This document shows, one piece after another, positions 1-8,611 of a DNA stretch of 64,000 bases. Position numbers and translations under genes: made by a program. The first letter of the stretch is position 1. Each line of letters begins with the position of its first letter. Source of the DNA: Streptomyces luomodiensis. GTDB lineage: Bacteria; Actinomycetota; Actinomycetes; Streptomycetales; Streptomycetaceae. Under the pieces are notes generated by a model. It saw only the letters and a list, made by a program, of their open reading frames with translations, was not told where the DNA came from and ran no database searches. Location of the stretch: the NCBI RefSeq assembly GCF_031679605.1, contig NZ_CP117522.1, positions 2,356,001 through 2,420,000 on the forward strand. The letters run 5' to 3'.

Positions 1-713
1 CCGGCTGCCATCTCGGCGGCAGCCTGTCGGCGATGGACATCCTGATCGCCGCGCTGGACCGGACGGCCTCGTCCGACGACGGCAGCCAGGTGGTGCTGAG
101 CAAGGGACACGCCGCCGCGGGGCTGTACGCGGCGCTGTACGTGACCGGAATCCTCCCGGAGGACCCGGTGCCGCACTACGGCGCCCCGACCCACCACTTC
201 ACCGGTCATCCGGGGCCCGCCGTACCGGGCGTCCGCTTCCCGACCGGAAGCCTCGGCCACGGGGTGCCCTACGCGCTGGGCTGGGCCCTGAGCCGCAGGC
301 TCTCCGGCTCGGGCGGCCTGGGCATCGCCGTCGCCGGGGACGGCGAGCTCCAGGAGGGGCTGGTCTGGGAGACCTGCCAGGTCGCCGCCGCGCAACAGGT
401 CGGCAATCTGGTGCTCTTCGTGGACCGCAACGGCGGCCAGAACGACGGCCTGGTGGCGGACATCTCCCCGCAGCCGCGGCTGGCCGAGCGGTTCGAGGCG
501 TTCGGCTTCGAGGTGCGCGAGGCGGACGGGCACGATGTGGCCGCCCTCCGGGAACTGCTGGAGCCGGACCGGTCGGCCGCCACACGGCCGTTGGCGATCA
601 TCGCGGACACCGTCAAGGGCAAGGGGCTCCGCCCGGTCGAGGGCAAGGCCGCCTCGCACTACGTGACCATCGACGCCGCGCGGGCCACCAGTTGGAAGAG
701 GATCGTGCGATGA
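1..713 (+). CDS. Transketolase N-terminal subunit (5' truncated by window edge)
   Basis: Thiamine-diphosphate-binding half of a split transketolase; with the next gene it should move two-carbon ketol units between sugar phosphates or related substrates in the cytoplasm. The reading frame is open from base 3, so the true start lies left of the window. Visible are the SKGHAAAGLYA segment and the ThDP motif beginning GDGELQEGLVWE (around bases 339-375), followed by FVDRNG. The stop overlaps the next start (ATGA at 710-713), so the two subunits are translationally coupled. Split transketolases occur both in pentose metabolism and in natural-product clusters; the permease and SDR downstream suggest the latter, but the substrate cannot be read from sequence. 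Confidence 0.93.
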   Translation, partial: GCHLGGSLSAMDILIAALDRTASSDDGSQVVLSKGHAAAGLYAALYVTGILPEDPVPHYGAPTHHFTGHPGPAVPGVRFPTGSLGHGVPYALGWALSRRLSGSGGLGIAVAGDGELQEGLVWETCQVAAAQQVGNLVLFVDRNGGQNDGLVADISPQPRLAERFEAFGFEVREADGHDVAALRELLEPDRSAATRPLAIIADTVKGKGLRPVEGKAASHYVTIDAARATSWKRIVR

Positions 714-1687
714 CACTGCCCGGACGTACCGCCTACCGCGAGGAACTGACGAGCATCGCCGCGGACAACCCCCGGGTCCTGTGCCTGGAGGCCGATCTCG
801 GCGGCCGCTCCCACCCCTTCGCGACCGCGTATCCCGACCGCTTCTTCAACGTCGGCATCGCCGAGGGTGCCATGGTCGACATGGCCGCCGGGCTGGCGGC
901 CGGCGGCTACCAGCCCTTCGTCTCCACCTTCGCGCCGTTCGCCGCGCTGCGCGCGGCGGAGAGCCTGAAGCTCGCCCTGGGCTACCTGGGCGCCGGTATC
1001 ACCGTGGTGGCCCCGTACGCCGGGGTGTCCGGCGGCTGGTTCGGCACCACCCACCACTGCCTGGAGGACTTCGCCGTCGTACGGGCGATACCCGGCGTCA
1101 CGATCGCCGCCCCCTACGGGGAGCAGGAGATGCGCGCGGTCATCCGCCGGGCCGCGCGCACCGGCACCCCGCACTACGTGCGCACCGGGCGCAACGCCGC
1201 CCCGGTGAGCCTGCCGTGGCAGGGGACGGACCCGCCGGTGGTCAACTGGGACGACGCGGGCGCGCGGCCGGACCGTACCTGCCTGGTGTCGGTCGGTGAG
1301 GTCGGCACCGAGCTGTGCCTGGCGGTGCGCCGGGCCGACCCCGGGCTCGCGCACGCGCATCTGTGCTTCGTCGACCAGCCGCATCTGGAGCTGGCCGCCG
1401 CGGAACTGGCCGGGCGGTACGACAGGTTCGTCGTGGTCGAGGAGCACCGGCCCGCCGGGAGCGTCGGCTCCGCGCTCGCCCTGCTGCTGTCCGGGCGCGT
1501 GGTGCGCTCGGTGAACGCGGGCGAGGGCTGGCCGAGCCGGGGCGGCAGCCATGAGCAGGTGCTCGACCAGCTGGGGCTGAACGAGGCCGCGGTGTGGGAG
1601 GCGCTGGCCCCTTGGGAGGAACGGCCGCTCGGGGCCGGGGCGGAGATGGGAACGGGGAACGGGACAGGGAAGGGGAAGTCGACATGA
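710..1687 (+). CDS. Transketolase C-terminal subunit
   Basis: Pyrimidine-binding and C-terminal domains of a split transketolase, partner of the preceding gene. The ATG at 710 overlaps the upstream TGA, which is why I prefer it to an in-frame start 18 bases earlier. The 325-residue product has the conserved glutamate segment FNVGIAEGAMVDMAAGLAAG that activates ThDP, then STFAPFAALRAAE. The C-terminal transketolase domain holds the VVVEEHRPAGSVGSA stretch. The last 20 or so residues are rich in Gly, Glu and Lys, just before the permease start. ATGA overlap with the next gene indicates one operon. Confidence 0.93.
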   Translation: MTLPGRTAYREELTSIAADNPRVLCLEADLGGRSHPFATAYPDRFFNVGIAEGAMVDMAAGLAAGGYQPFVSTFAPFAALRAAESLKLALGYLGAGITVVAPYAGVSGGWFGTTHHCLEDFAVVRAIPGVTIAAPYGEQEMRAVIRRAARTGTPHYVRTGRNAAPVSLPWQGTDPPVVNWDDAGARPDRTCLVSVGEVGTELCLAVRRADPGLAHAHLCFVDQPHLELAAAELAGRYDRFVVVEEHRPAGSVGSALALLLSGRVVRSVNAGEGWPSRGGSHEQVLDQLGLNEAAVWEALAPWEERPLGAGAEMGTGNGTGKGKST

Positions 1688-3015
1688 GTACGCAGCACCG
1701 GGTGGGGCTGGGGCAGGGGACCGCGATCTACGTGGGCGCGATCCTGGGCGCCGGCATTCTGGCGCTGCCCGCGCTCGCGGCGCGGGCGGCGGGCCCCGCC
1801 TCCCTGCTGGCGTGGCTGGCGCTGCTGCTGTTCTGCGTACCGGTGGCCACGAGCTTCGCCGCGCTCGGCGCGCGGTACCCGGACAGCGGCGGGGTGGCCA
1901 CCTTCGTGTCCAAGGCCTTCGGGTCACGTCTGTCCGGCGCGGTGGGGTACTGGTTCTACTTCGCCCTGCCCGCCGGGGCACCGGCCACGGCCTACGTCGG
2001 AGGCCAGTACGCGGCCCACGCGCTGGGTGCCGGACAGCGGGTCACGCTGGCGGTGGCCGCGGGCCTGCTGCTGGCGGCGTTCGCCAGCAACGCGGTGGGG
2101 CTGCGGATGTCGGCCCGGGTGCAGCTGGTGCTGGTGGGGCTGCTGGCGGTGCTGCTGCTGATCGCCGTGCTCACCGCGCTGCCCCACGCCCGTACCTCGA
2201 ACCTCACCCCGTTCGCGCCGCACGGCGGGGCGGCCGTCGGACAGGCCGCCAGCCTGCTGTTCTTCACCTTCGCGGGGTGGGAGGCGGTCACCCATCTCTC
2301 CGGTGAGTTCCGCGATCCGCGCAAGGATCTGCGCCGGGTCACGGCGGCCACCTTGGTGGTCATCGGGGTGCTCTACCTGGGTCTCGCGGTGACCTGTGTG
2401 CTGGTGCTGGGACCCGAACTCGCCGAGTCCGACGCCCCGTTGACGCTGCTGCTCCAGCGCGGTATCGGCTCGTCCGCCTCCGCCATCACCGCGGTGATGG
2501 CCATGCTGCTCACCTTCGGCACCATGAACTCCTACCTGGCCGGGGCCTCCCGGCTCGGGGCGGCGCTCGCCCGGGACGGTGTGCTGCCGGCCCCGCTCGC
2601 CAAGGGCCACCGGCCCGGCGAGGTGCCGCGCCGCAGCCTGGCCCTGCTGTTCGTGCTCAGCGGGCTGGTGTGCGCCTTCGCGCTGCTGACGGACACCGGT
2701 CTGGGGAAGGTCATGCTGGCCGCGTCCGCGTGCTTCATCGCGGTCACGGTGGCCGGCCTGGTGGCGGGGGTGCGGCTGCTGCCCCGGGGCAGCGCCGTGT
2801 GGTGGGGCGCGGTCGTCGCGGCCGCGGTGATGAGCGTCGTCCTGGCGTTCTCCGGGTGGTTCCTGATCCTTCCGGTGCTGCTGGGAGCGGCGGCGGTCGG
2901 CGGGCAGTGGTGGTCGGCGCGGCTCCGGGAACGGGTGCGGTCGGCCGGCTCGCCGAAGTCCGGGGCGTCGAGGATGGTGAACGCCTGCGCGCCGCTGCCG
3001 GAGCGGGCAGAGTAA
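1684..3015 (+). CDS. APC-superfamily amino acid/polyamine permease
   Basis: A 443-residue integral membrane protein with about 12 hydrophobic helices. The N-terminal helix GAILGAGILALPALAARAAG is the typical APC helix-1 substrate motif. The ATG at 1684 overlaps the TGA of the transketolase subunit (ATGA), so it is translated with it. It probably imports or exports an amino-acid-like compound linked to the split transketolase reaction; direction and substrate are not visible. The C-terminal 25 residues are charged and lie outside the membrane domain. Confidence 0.9.
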   Translation: MSTQHRVGLGQGTAIYVGAILGAGILALPALAARAAGPASLLAWLALLLFCVPVATSFAALGARYPDSGGVATFVSKAFGSRLSGAVGYWFYFALPAGAPATAYVGGQYAAHALGAGQRVTLAVAAGLLLAAFASNAVGLRMSARVQLVLVGLLAVLLLIAVLTALPHARTSNLTPFAPHGGAAVGQAASLLFFTFAGWEAVTHLSGEFRDPRKDLRRVTAATLVVIGVLYLGLAVTCVLVLGPELAESDAPLTLLLQRGIGSSASAITAVMAMLLTFGTMNSYLAGASRLGAALARDGVLPAPLAKGHRPGEVPRRSLALLFVLSGLVCAFALLTDTGLGKVMLAASACFIAVTVAGLVAGVRLLPRGSAVWWGAVVAAAVMSVVLAFSGWFLILPVLLGAAAVGGQWWSARLRERVRSAGSPKSGASRMVNACAPLPERAE

Positions 3016-3044
3016 GTGGCCGGAAGACGTCCGAGGAGGGTGCA

Positions 3045-3821
3045 GTGGATCTGGGGCTGAAGGGGCGGGTCGCGCTGGTCGCGGCCGGTACGAGCGGCAT
3101 CGGGCTGGCGGTGGCCCGCCGGCTGGCCGGGGAGGGCGCCACCGTATCGGTGTGCGGGCGCTCCCCCGGCCGGCTGCGGGAGGCGGTGAGCCTGCTGGAG
3201 GAGGAGGCGCCCGGGGCGGTGCACGGGAAGGCGCTGGACGTCACCGATCACGCCGCGGTGGAGGGCTGGGTCGAGGAGGTGGCCGGTCTGCACGGCGGGC
3301 CGCATGTGGTGGTCGCCAACGCGGGGAGCCCGCCGGAGGGGGGTGCCGAGCGGTTCGGTGTGCCGGACTACCGGGCGGCGGTGGAGCTCAACCTGCTCTC
3401 CGCGATCACCCTGACCCGGGCGGCCCTGCCGCATATGCGGCAGGCGGGCTACGGCCGGATCCTCTTCGTCACCTCGCTGGCCAGCAAGCAGCCGATTCCC
3501 GGGCTCGCGCTGTCCAACACGGTCCGCCCGGCGGTGGTCGGCTACGCCAAGGCGCTGGTGCACGAACTCGCCGAGGCCGGGGAGCGTGCGGTGACGGTCA
3601 ATGTGCTCGCCCCCGGTATGACGCGTACGCCCACGCTCCAGGCGTGGGCGGAGGAACTCGAGGGCGGCGTGGAGCGGTTGAGCGCGGACATTCCGATCGG
3701 GCGGCTGGCGGAACCGGACGAGGTGGGTGCCGCCGCCGCCTTCCTCGCCTCGTCGCTCGCGGGAGCCACCACCGGAGTGGTGCTGCCGGTGGACGGCGGC
3801 GCCACCCGCGGCCTGCTCTGA
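3045..3821 (+). CDS. SDR-family oxidoreductase with altered catalytic motif
   Basis: A 258-residue Rossmann-fold short-chain dehydrogenase, last gene of the operon. GTG at 3045 is chosen because GAGGAGGG (3033-3040) sits 4 bases upstream and the protein then begins DLGLKGRVALVAAGTSGIG, the usual SDR N-terminus. The nucleotide motif (AAGTSGIG) and the NAG motif (VVANAGS) are present. At the active site the usual YxxxK is replaced: the segment reads LALSNTVRPAVVGYAK, with Leu where Tyr is expected and no Lys four residues on. Some FabG-like SDR subfamilies share this SNxVR pattern, so it may use a different proton relay or be non-catalytic. The C-terminal LPVDGGATRG is typical. Confidence 0.9.
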   Translation: MDLGLKGRVALVAAGTSGIGLAVARRLAGEGATVSVCGRSPGRLREAVSLLEEEAPGAVHGKALDVTDHAAVEGWVEEVAGLHGGPHVVVANAGSPPEGGAERFGVPDYRAAVELNLLSAITLTRAALPHMRQAGYGRILFVTSLASKQPIPGLALSNTVRPAVVGYAKALVHELAEAGERAVTVNVLAPGMTRTPTLQAWAEELEGGVERLSADIPIGRLAEPDEVGAAAAFLASSLAGATTGVVLPVDGGATRGLL

Positions 3822-3854
3822 GAGTGGGCCGGTGGCGCCGCTCGTGCCGTCGGG

Positions 3855-4376
3855 TCAGGCGGCCACGGGGGGACGTCCGTGCAGGGCCACGGCGAGTTGG
3901 GCGCGGCGGCTGATGTCGAGTTTGCGATAGATCCGGGTGATGTGCTGTTCCACGGCGCGCGGGGAGACCCGCAGCCGCTCGGCCATCTGCTGGTTGGTGA
4001 GACCGTCGAGCATCATCCGGGTCAGCCGACGCTCGTGGGCGCTCAGTTCGCCCGCCTCGATCTCCGGCCGCCCCGCGTCCGGGACATGGGGGCCGGCCGG
4101 CGCGGCGGAGCCGCCGGTGAAGACCTCGTCCAGCTCCCTGGCGCGGGTGCTCAGGACGATGCGTTCCCGGACGTAAGGGTCCCCGCCCAGCACGCTCCGC
4201 AGCGCGGCGTGGTCGTCGACCTGGAGCAGCAGCGTGTCGCCCTGCCCCCCGGCCCAGGCCCCTCCGTACAGCAGGATCTTCTCGTGGGCCATCCGCCGCC
4301 AGTACAAACGGTGACTCGGCCGCGTACGGCGCAGGTCCTCTCCCGTGCGCAGTTGGCGTTCTACGAAGAATCTCAT
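3855..4376 (-). CDS. YCII-domain/LuxR-type HTH fusion regulator
   Basis: A 173-residue transcription regulator with two parts. Residues 1-85 or so resemble a YciI/YCII domain (small alpha/beta barrel, often dimeric): MRFFVERQLRTGEDL at the start, a central LLYGGAWAGGQGDTLLLQVDD and a GGDPYVRERIV helix. Residues 107-165 are a LuxR/FixJ helix-turn-helix (LSAHERRLTRMMLDGLTNQQ then SPRAVEQHITRIYRKL). ATG at 4376 is used because GGGAG lies 6 bases upstream; a start 30 bases further out lacks a ribosome site. It faces the SARP gene across about 200 bp, so the two may cross-regulate. A YCII sensor in place of a receiver domain suggests direct small-molecule sensing, which is inference. Confidence 0.85.
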   Translation of the reverse strand: MRFFVERQLRTGEDLRRTRPSHRLYWRRMAHEKILLYGGAWAGGQGDTLLLQVDDHAALRSVLGGDPYVRERIVLSTRARELDEVFTGGSAAPAGPHVPDAGRPEIEAGELSAHERRLTRMMLDGLTNQQMAERLRVSPRAVEQHITRIYRKLDISRRAQLAVALHGRPPVAA

Positions 4377-4572
4377 CGTTGCTCCCGGTGCCAGGACGGT
4401 GCCCACGGGGCCCGGACGCTCCGTGGTACTGCGCCCGTAGCGTCCAGCGACGGACTCCCCAACGCTTCCCGTCCCGATACCGGCCGACCGAACACCTGTC
4501 GGTAATGGTTATATTTTTTTCGCTGACTGGTCGTTACAGTTAGTACATGAGCGCTCGCCGAGGGGGCACAGG
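4377..4572. promoter_or_regulatory. Divergent promoter region between YCII-LuxR and SARP genes
   Basis: The 196-bp region between two divergent regulator genes contains the most AT-rich patch of this part of the window (4505-4520), including TATATT at 4510-4515, which could serve as a -10 element in either direction. A small inverted repeat ACTG-N7-CAGT lies at 4526-4540. No clear -35 hexamer could be fixed at the right spacing. Confidence 0.45.
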
Positions 4573-4576
4573 TTGA
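4547..4576 (+). CDS. Possible 9-residue leader peptide overlapping the SARP start
   Basis: ATG at 4547 opens a short frame (MSARRGGTG) whose TGA at 4574-4576 overlaps the TTG start of the SARP gene at 4573. It has no good ribosome site of its own, while AGGGGG within it serves the SARP start. If translated, it would couple or attenuate SARP expression. It could equally be chance. Confidence 0.2.
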   Translation: MSARRGGTG

Positions 4577-7500
4577 CGGAGCAGAAGCGGGACCCGGTCC
4601 GGTTGAATGTGCTCGGCTCGCTCGAATGCCTCACGGACGACGGGACTCAGCTTCCGCTCGGCGGGCCCGTCCACGAGCGGGTACTCGTCGCCCTGCTGCT
4701 CTCCCCCAACCGTGTTCTGCCGGTCAGCCGGCTGGTCGAGGCCGTCTGGGACGAGGATCCGCCCGCCACCGCCCCGCACCAGGTGCGCAAGGCCGTCGCC
4801 GCGCTCCGCCGCCGCATCCCGGCGGGGCATGAGCTGATCCTCACCGATGGTCCCGGCTACCGGGCGGTGGTGGCACCCGAGCGCCTGGACCTGAGCATGT
4901 TCACCGAGGGGCTGCGGCGGGCCCAGCAGGAAGCGGCCGAAGGGCGCACCAGGGCCGCGGTCGACACCCTGAGCACGGCTCTCGCACTGTGGCGCGGCCC
5001 GGTTCTGGCCGGGGCCGGCGGTGCGGTGATCGCGGCCGCCTCCGCCGCTCTGGAGGAGCGCCACCTGGCGGCGACCGAACAGTACTACGAGCTGCGGCTG
5101 TCCCTGGGCGAGAGCGGCGAACTGGTCGGGGACCTGCGCGATCTGATCGGCTCCCATCCCTTCCAGGAGACGCTCCGCGGACTGCTGATGCTCGCCCTGT
5201 ACCGGTCGGGGCGGCAGGCGGAAGCGCTGGCGGAGTTCGACTCGGTGCGCAAAATGCTCTCCGTGGAGCTGGGCATCGACCCGAGCGAGCGGCTGACCGC
5301 TCTGCACGAGGCGATCCTGCGCAACAGCCCCGAACTCGCCGCCCCCAGCCGTCCGGCGCCCGTGCCCCCGGCCACCGCGGCGGCCGCCACCCCCACCGGC
5401 CACTCACCGCCTCCCTTATCCGCTCCCTTACCCACCCCGCCCCCACCGGTGCCGACCGGCCCGCACTGCTGCACCCTGCCCTACGACCTGCCGGACTTCA
5501 CCGGCCGGGACCGGGAGCTGCGGTATCTGCTGGAGGGCTCCTGGGGACCGGACGGCCAGGGCGGTCCGGGCCCGCGCCCCGGACGCGGCCCGCGCATCGT
5601 GGCCATCGACGGCATGGGCGGCACCGGCAAGACCTCGCTCGCGGTGCGGGTCGCCCACCAACTCGCCGACTACTGGCCCGACGCCCATCTCTACGTCGAC
5701 CTGCGCGGTTTTACCCCAGGCGAGCCGCCGCTCCAGCCCGGCGCGGTCGCCGAGGCGATGCTGCGGACGCTCGACGTGCCCGGCGAGCGCATCCCCGAGG
5801 ACGAGGCGGGGCGGCTCGCCCTGTGGCGTACCACGGCGGCACAGCACCGGCTGGTACTCCTCCTGGACAACGCTGTCGACAGCGCGCAGGTCCGGCCGCT
5901 GCTGCCGGGCACCTCCGACGCCCTCGTCCTGATCACCAGCCGTTCCCGGCTGGTGGAACTGGACGGGGCGCAGTGGATCTCCCTCGGGATGATGCCCCCG
6001 CAGGACAGCACGGCGCTGGTCGCCAGGATGCTCGGCGAGGAGCGCATGGCGGCCGAGCCGGTGGCGGTGGCCGAGCTGGCGGAGTTATGCGGCCACCTGC
6101 CGCTCGCACTGCGGATCGCCGCCGCCAGGCTCCGCAACCGGCCGCGCTGGACCGTCCGCCACCTGGTCGACCGGTTACGGGACGAGACCCGCCGCCTGGA
6201 CGAACTGCGCTCCGGGGAACGCGGCGTCACCGCGACCCTGACCCTGTCCTACGAAGGGCTCGCCCCGGCGCACCGCACCGCCTTCCGGCTGCTGGGCAGA
6301 CATCCGGGCGCGGACGTCGACCCCTACTCGGCCGGCGCTCTGCTCGGCACCGACCCGAGCCGGGCCGAGGAGGTGCTGGAGCATCTGCTGGACACGCATC
6401 TGATGCAGCAGCACGAGACCGGCCGCTACGCCTTCCACGACCTGGTGCGCAGTTTCGCGCAGTGGCTGACGAAGCAGGAGGGCCAGGACCAGAACACGGC
6501 GAACGAGACGGCGGACGCCACGGCGGATGCCACGGCCACCCAGCGGCTGCTCGACTACTACCTGGCCGCCACCGAAGCGGCCTGTGACATCGTTTTCCCG
6601 GGGCGGGCGCCACTGAGCCCCGGACCCGACGGACCGGTCCTGCGGCCGGCCGCCGTGGTCCCGCCGCTCCAGAACGTCGCCCGCGCCCGGGAGTGGCTGG
6701 ACCGGGAGAAGGACAGCCTGCTGGCAGCCGTCACCCTCGCGGACCGCCAGGGCCTGTACCGGCACGCCGCCGAACTGGCCCGCAACGTCGTCTTCCAGCT
6801 CGACAGCCGGGGGCGCTACGAGGAGTTCCGGCAGGTGGCGGGCGTCGCGGTGGCCGCCTCACGGGCGCTGGAGGACCGGTCCCTGCTGGCCCTGAGCCTG
6901 TCGAACCTGGCGGTCGCCGACTGGAAGCTGGGGCGCTTCCCGGAGGGGCTGACGGCCGCGGAGGAGAGCCTGGGGCTTTCGGTGTCGCTGGGGGACCGCA
7001 GGGGGGAGGCCAAGAGCACCGGGATGCTCGGGCTGTTGCTGGCCACGGTCGGCCGCTTCGACGAGGCGCTGCCCCACCTGATGCAGTCGATCTCCCTCAA
7101 GAGGGAGCTGGGCGCCCCGCGCGCGGAGGCCGAGTCCCTGACCAACCTCAGCTCGCTCTTCGAGCACCTGGGCAGATACCGCGAGGCCGCCGAGGCGGCG
7201 CGGCGGGCGGTCGAGCTCAACCAGCGGATCGGCGCCCGGGACAACGAGATGGTGGCCCTGACCGACCTGGCCCTCGCCCTCATCGGTCTCGGTGCGGACG
7301 AGGAGGCCCGCGCCTGCCTGGACCGGGCCCTGGAGATGAGCGACGACTCGGACTCCCTGGGAGACGTGGCCCTGGTCCTCGCGCTCTCGGCCAAGGTACG
7401 GCGCCGCCTCGGCATGCCCGCGGGGACGCCGGACCACGCCGAACGCGCCCTGGAACTGGAGCGCGAGAGCCGCGCGCCGATCCGGCAGGCGACGGTCAAG

Positions 7501-7743
7501 AACATCCTGGGCCGGCTGTGCGGCCACCGGCGTGACCACACCACCGCCCTCCAACTGCACACCGACGCCCACCGGATCGCCTCGGCGGTCGGCTACCGCA
7601 TCGAGATGGCGCGCGCCCTGTCCGGTATGGCCCAGGCTTGTCAGGCGCTCGGTGACGCGGCGGCGGCCGATGACCACCGCCGCGGAGCCGACGCGCTGTT
7701 CGACCAGATGGGCGTGGCGGAAGCGTTCCGCCGGCACGGTTGA
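4573..7743 (+). CDS. SARP/AfsR-family transcriptional activator with NB-ARC and TPR domains
   Basis: A 1056-residue AfsR-type regulator. Domains in order: OmpR-like winged helix (about 10-95; MCSxx-type start replaced by RLNVLGSLECLTDDG), bacterial transcriptional activation domain (about 100-245, ending SVELGIDPSERLTALHEAIL), a Pro/Ala/Thr linker (250-300), an NB-ARC ATPase with Walker A GMGGTGKTS (about 346-354) and Walker B LLLDNAVD, then TPR-like helices (about 720-1050). TTG at 4573 is the start because AGGGGG lies 6 bases upstream and no in-frame ATG fits. AfsR-like SARPs activate secondary-metabolite genes. It could control the cluster at 8.6-16.2 kb or the truncated left-hand operon; neither is proven. 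Confidence 0.93.
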   Translation: MTEQKRDPVRLNVLGSLECLTDDGTQLPLGGPVHERVLVALLLSPNRVLPVSRLVEAVWDEDPPATAPHQVRKAVAALRRRIPAGHELILTDGPGYRAVVAPERLDLSMFTEGLRRAQQEAAEGRTRAAVDTLSTALALWRGPVLAGAGGAVIAAASAALEERHLAATEQYYELRLSLGESGELVGDLRDLIGSHPFQETLRGLLMLALYRSGRQAEALAEFDSVRKMLSVELGIDPSERLTALHEAILRNSPELAAPSRPAPVPPATAAAATPTGHSPPPLSAPLPTPPPPVPTGPHCCTLPYDLPDFTGRDRELRYLLEGSWGPDGQGGPGPRPGRGPRIVAIDGMGGTGKTSLAVRVAHQLADYWPDAHLYVDLRGFTPGEPPLQPGAVAEAMLRTLDVPGERIPEDEAGRLALWRTTAAQHRLVLLLDNAVDSAQVRPLLPGTSDALVLITSRSRLVELDGAQWISLGMMPPQDSTALVARMLGEERMAAEPVAVAELAELCGHLPLALRIAAARLRNRPRWTVRHLVDRLRDETRRLDELRSGERGVTATLTLSYEGLAPAHRTAFRLLGRHPGADVDPYSAGALLGTDPSRAEEVLEHLLDTHLMQQHETGRYAFHDLVRSFAQWLTKQEGQDQNTANETADATADATATQRLLDYYLAATEAACDIVFPGRAPLSPGPDGPVLRPAAVVPPLQNVARAREWLDREKDSLLAAVTLADRQGLYRHAAELARNVVFQLDSRGRYEEFRQVAGVAVAASRALEDRSLLALSLSNLAVADWKLGRFPEGLTAAEESLGLSVSLGDRRGEAKSTGMLGLLLATVGRFDEALPHLMQSISLKRELGAPRAEAESLTNLSSLFEHLGRYREAAEAARRAVELNQRIGARDNEMVALTDLALALIGLGADEEARACLDRALEMSDDSDSLGDVALVLALSAKVRRRLGMPAGTPDHAERALELERESRAPIRQATVKNILGRLCGHRRDHTTALQLHTDAHRIASAVGYRIEMARALSGMAQACQALGDAAAADDHRRGADALFDQMGVAEAFRRHG

Positions 7744-7758
7744 CACACCGGTGCGGCA

Positions 7759-7950
7759 TCAGGCGGCGGCGAAGGCCGGCCCCTCACCCGAGAGGGGAGC
7801 GACGGCCGGCCCCTCACCGGAGGCGAGGACATGGCGCGCGCTGGGGTGCCCGGTGGTGGCCGTCGTCCGGTACTCGTGCGCCGCTCCGGCAGTGGAAGCG
7901 AACGTCATCGCCGCGATGAGTCCGACCAGTGTGGCGCGCGTGGCTCGCAT
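7759..7950 (-). CDS. Small secreted peptide, hypothetical
   Basis: A 63-residue frame with a clear signal peptide: MRATRATLVGLIAAMTFAST then AGAA as a likely cleavage site, leaving a mature part of roughly 38 residues. The mature end contains a duplicated segment, SGEGPAVAPL and SGEGPAFAAA, encoded by a direct DNA repeat around 7771-7830. ATG at 7950 has AGGGGG nine bases upstream; a longer in-frame start at 8046 lacks one. I do not recognise the family. It ends 15 bp from the convergent SARP stop and could be a signalling peptide or a minor exported protein. Confidence 0.5.
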   Translation of the reverse strand: MRATRATLVGLIAAMTFASTAGAAHEYRTTATTGHPSARHVLASGEGPAVAPLSGEGPAFAAA

Positions 7951-8131
7951 GAGTGGTACCCCCTCAATCGGTGACCGCTGTTGACATCTCCGATGCTGTC
8001 CGCGGCCGTTCCCGAACGCGTCCGGTCTCGTTACCGGCCGCCGCACGCCGTGGCGCGCCGAAACGGGAACCCGCGGTATCCGGCGGCTGACAGGGGCGGC
8101 GTACCGCCCCGGCCCGCCGGCCGGCCCCCGC

Positions 8132-8347
8132 TCACAACGGGCCCATCAGACCCAATCCGGCGTCGGGGGAACAAGGGCGGGAGGCGGAGTCGTGGTGGTG
8201 GCCGGGTTCGCAGTCGCGGACCACGACGGTGACGGCCTCGACCGGGCAGCCGGCCACCCGGGATACGGTCGCGGCCAGCTCGGACACCAGGACGGCGCGG
8301 CGTTCCCGGTCGTTCCCCTGCCACCAGTCGACGGTGACCACAGGCAT
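8132..8347 (-). CDS. 4-oxalocrotonate tautomerase-family protein
   Basis: A 71-residue tautomerase-superfamily protein. After removal of the initiator Met the N-terminus is Pro (MPVVTVDWWQGNDRERR), the catalytic base of this family. The layout of one beta-alpha-beta unit with VEAVTVVVRDCEPGHH fits the monomer of a hexameric tautomerase. GAGGAG lies 7 bases before the ATG. The C-terminal 20 residues (Ser/Pro-rich) go beyond the usual 60-62-residue length. The substrate is unknown; it could isomerise an unsaturated keto acid. Confidence 0.8.
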   Translation of the reverse strand: MPVVTVDWWQGNDRERRAVLVSELAATVSRVAGCPVEAVTVVVRDCEPGHHHDSASRPCSPDAGLGLMGPL

Positions 8348-8611
8348 GTCGGTACTCCTCAGGAAATAGGTAAGGCGGATGGCACAGGCCCTGAATGGCG
8401 CGGCTCGCCATGAGGGTCAGCCATCCTCCCGACCCGGGTTCCTGAACGGTTCCCGCGCCGTTCCCTCTCACGGAGGCGGGACTGGGTACCGCGGATACCC
8501 CCCTCTTCCGCACCGCGTCCGTACGGGGACATGGGGGTGGTCGGCGCCGCGGACATCACCGTCGCGGCGGGGGGCGGCGGGCGCGCCGGAACCGGCCGGC
8601 GGCCCCGGCGC
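8348..8611. other. Intergenic region with short inverted repeat
   Basis: The 264 bp between two leftward genes carry no supported gene. GAACGG (8444-8449) and CCGTTC (8458-8463) form a six-base inverted repeat with an 8-base loop, which could be an operator or a weak terminator for the CDP-alcohol transferase gene. The right end contains the TGAGGAGTACC ribosome site of the tautomerase. Confidence 0.3.

Noticed and set aside
659..1981. 440-codon minus-strand frame
   Set aside because: Antisense to the transketolase subunit, no ribosome site or recognisable fold.
4526..4540. GACTGGTCG near the SARP promoter as a fourth TetR site
   Set aside because: Matches only nine bases of the 18-bp operator and lacks the symmetric AT-CC and GG-AT ends.
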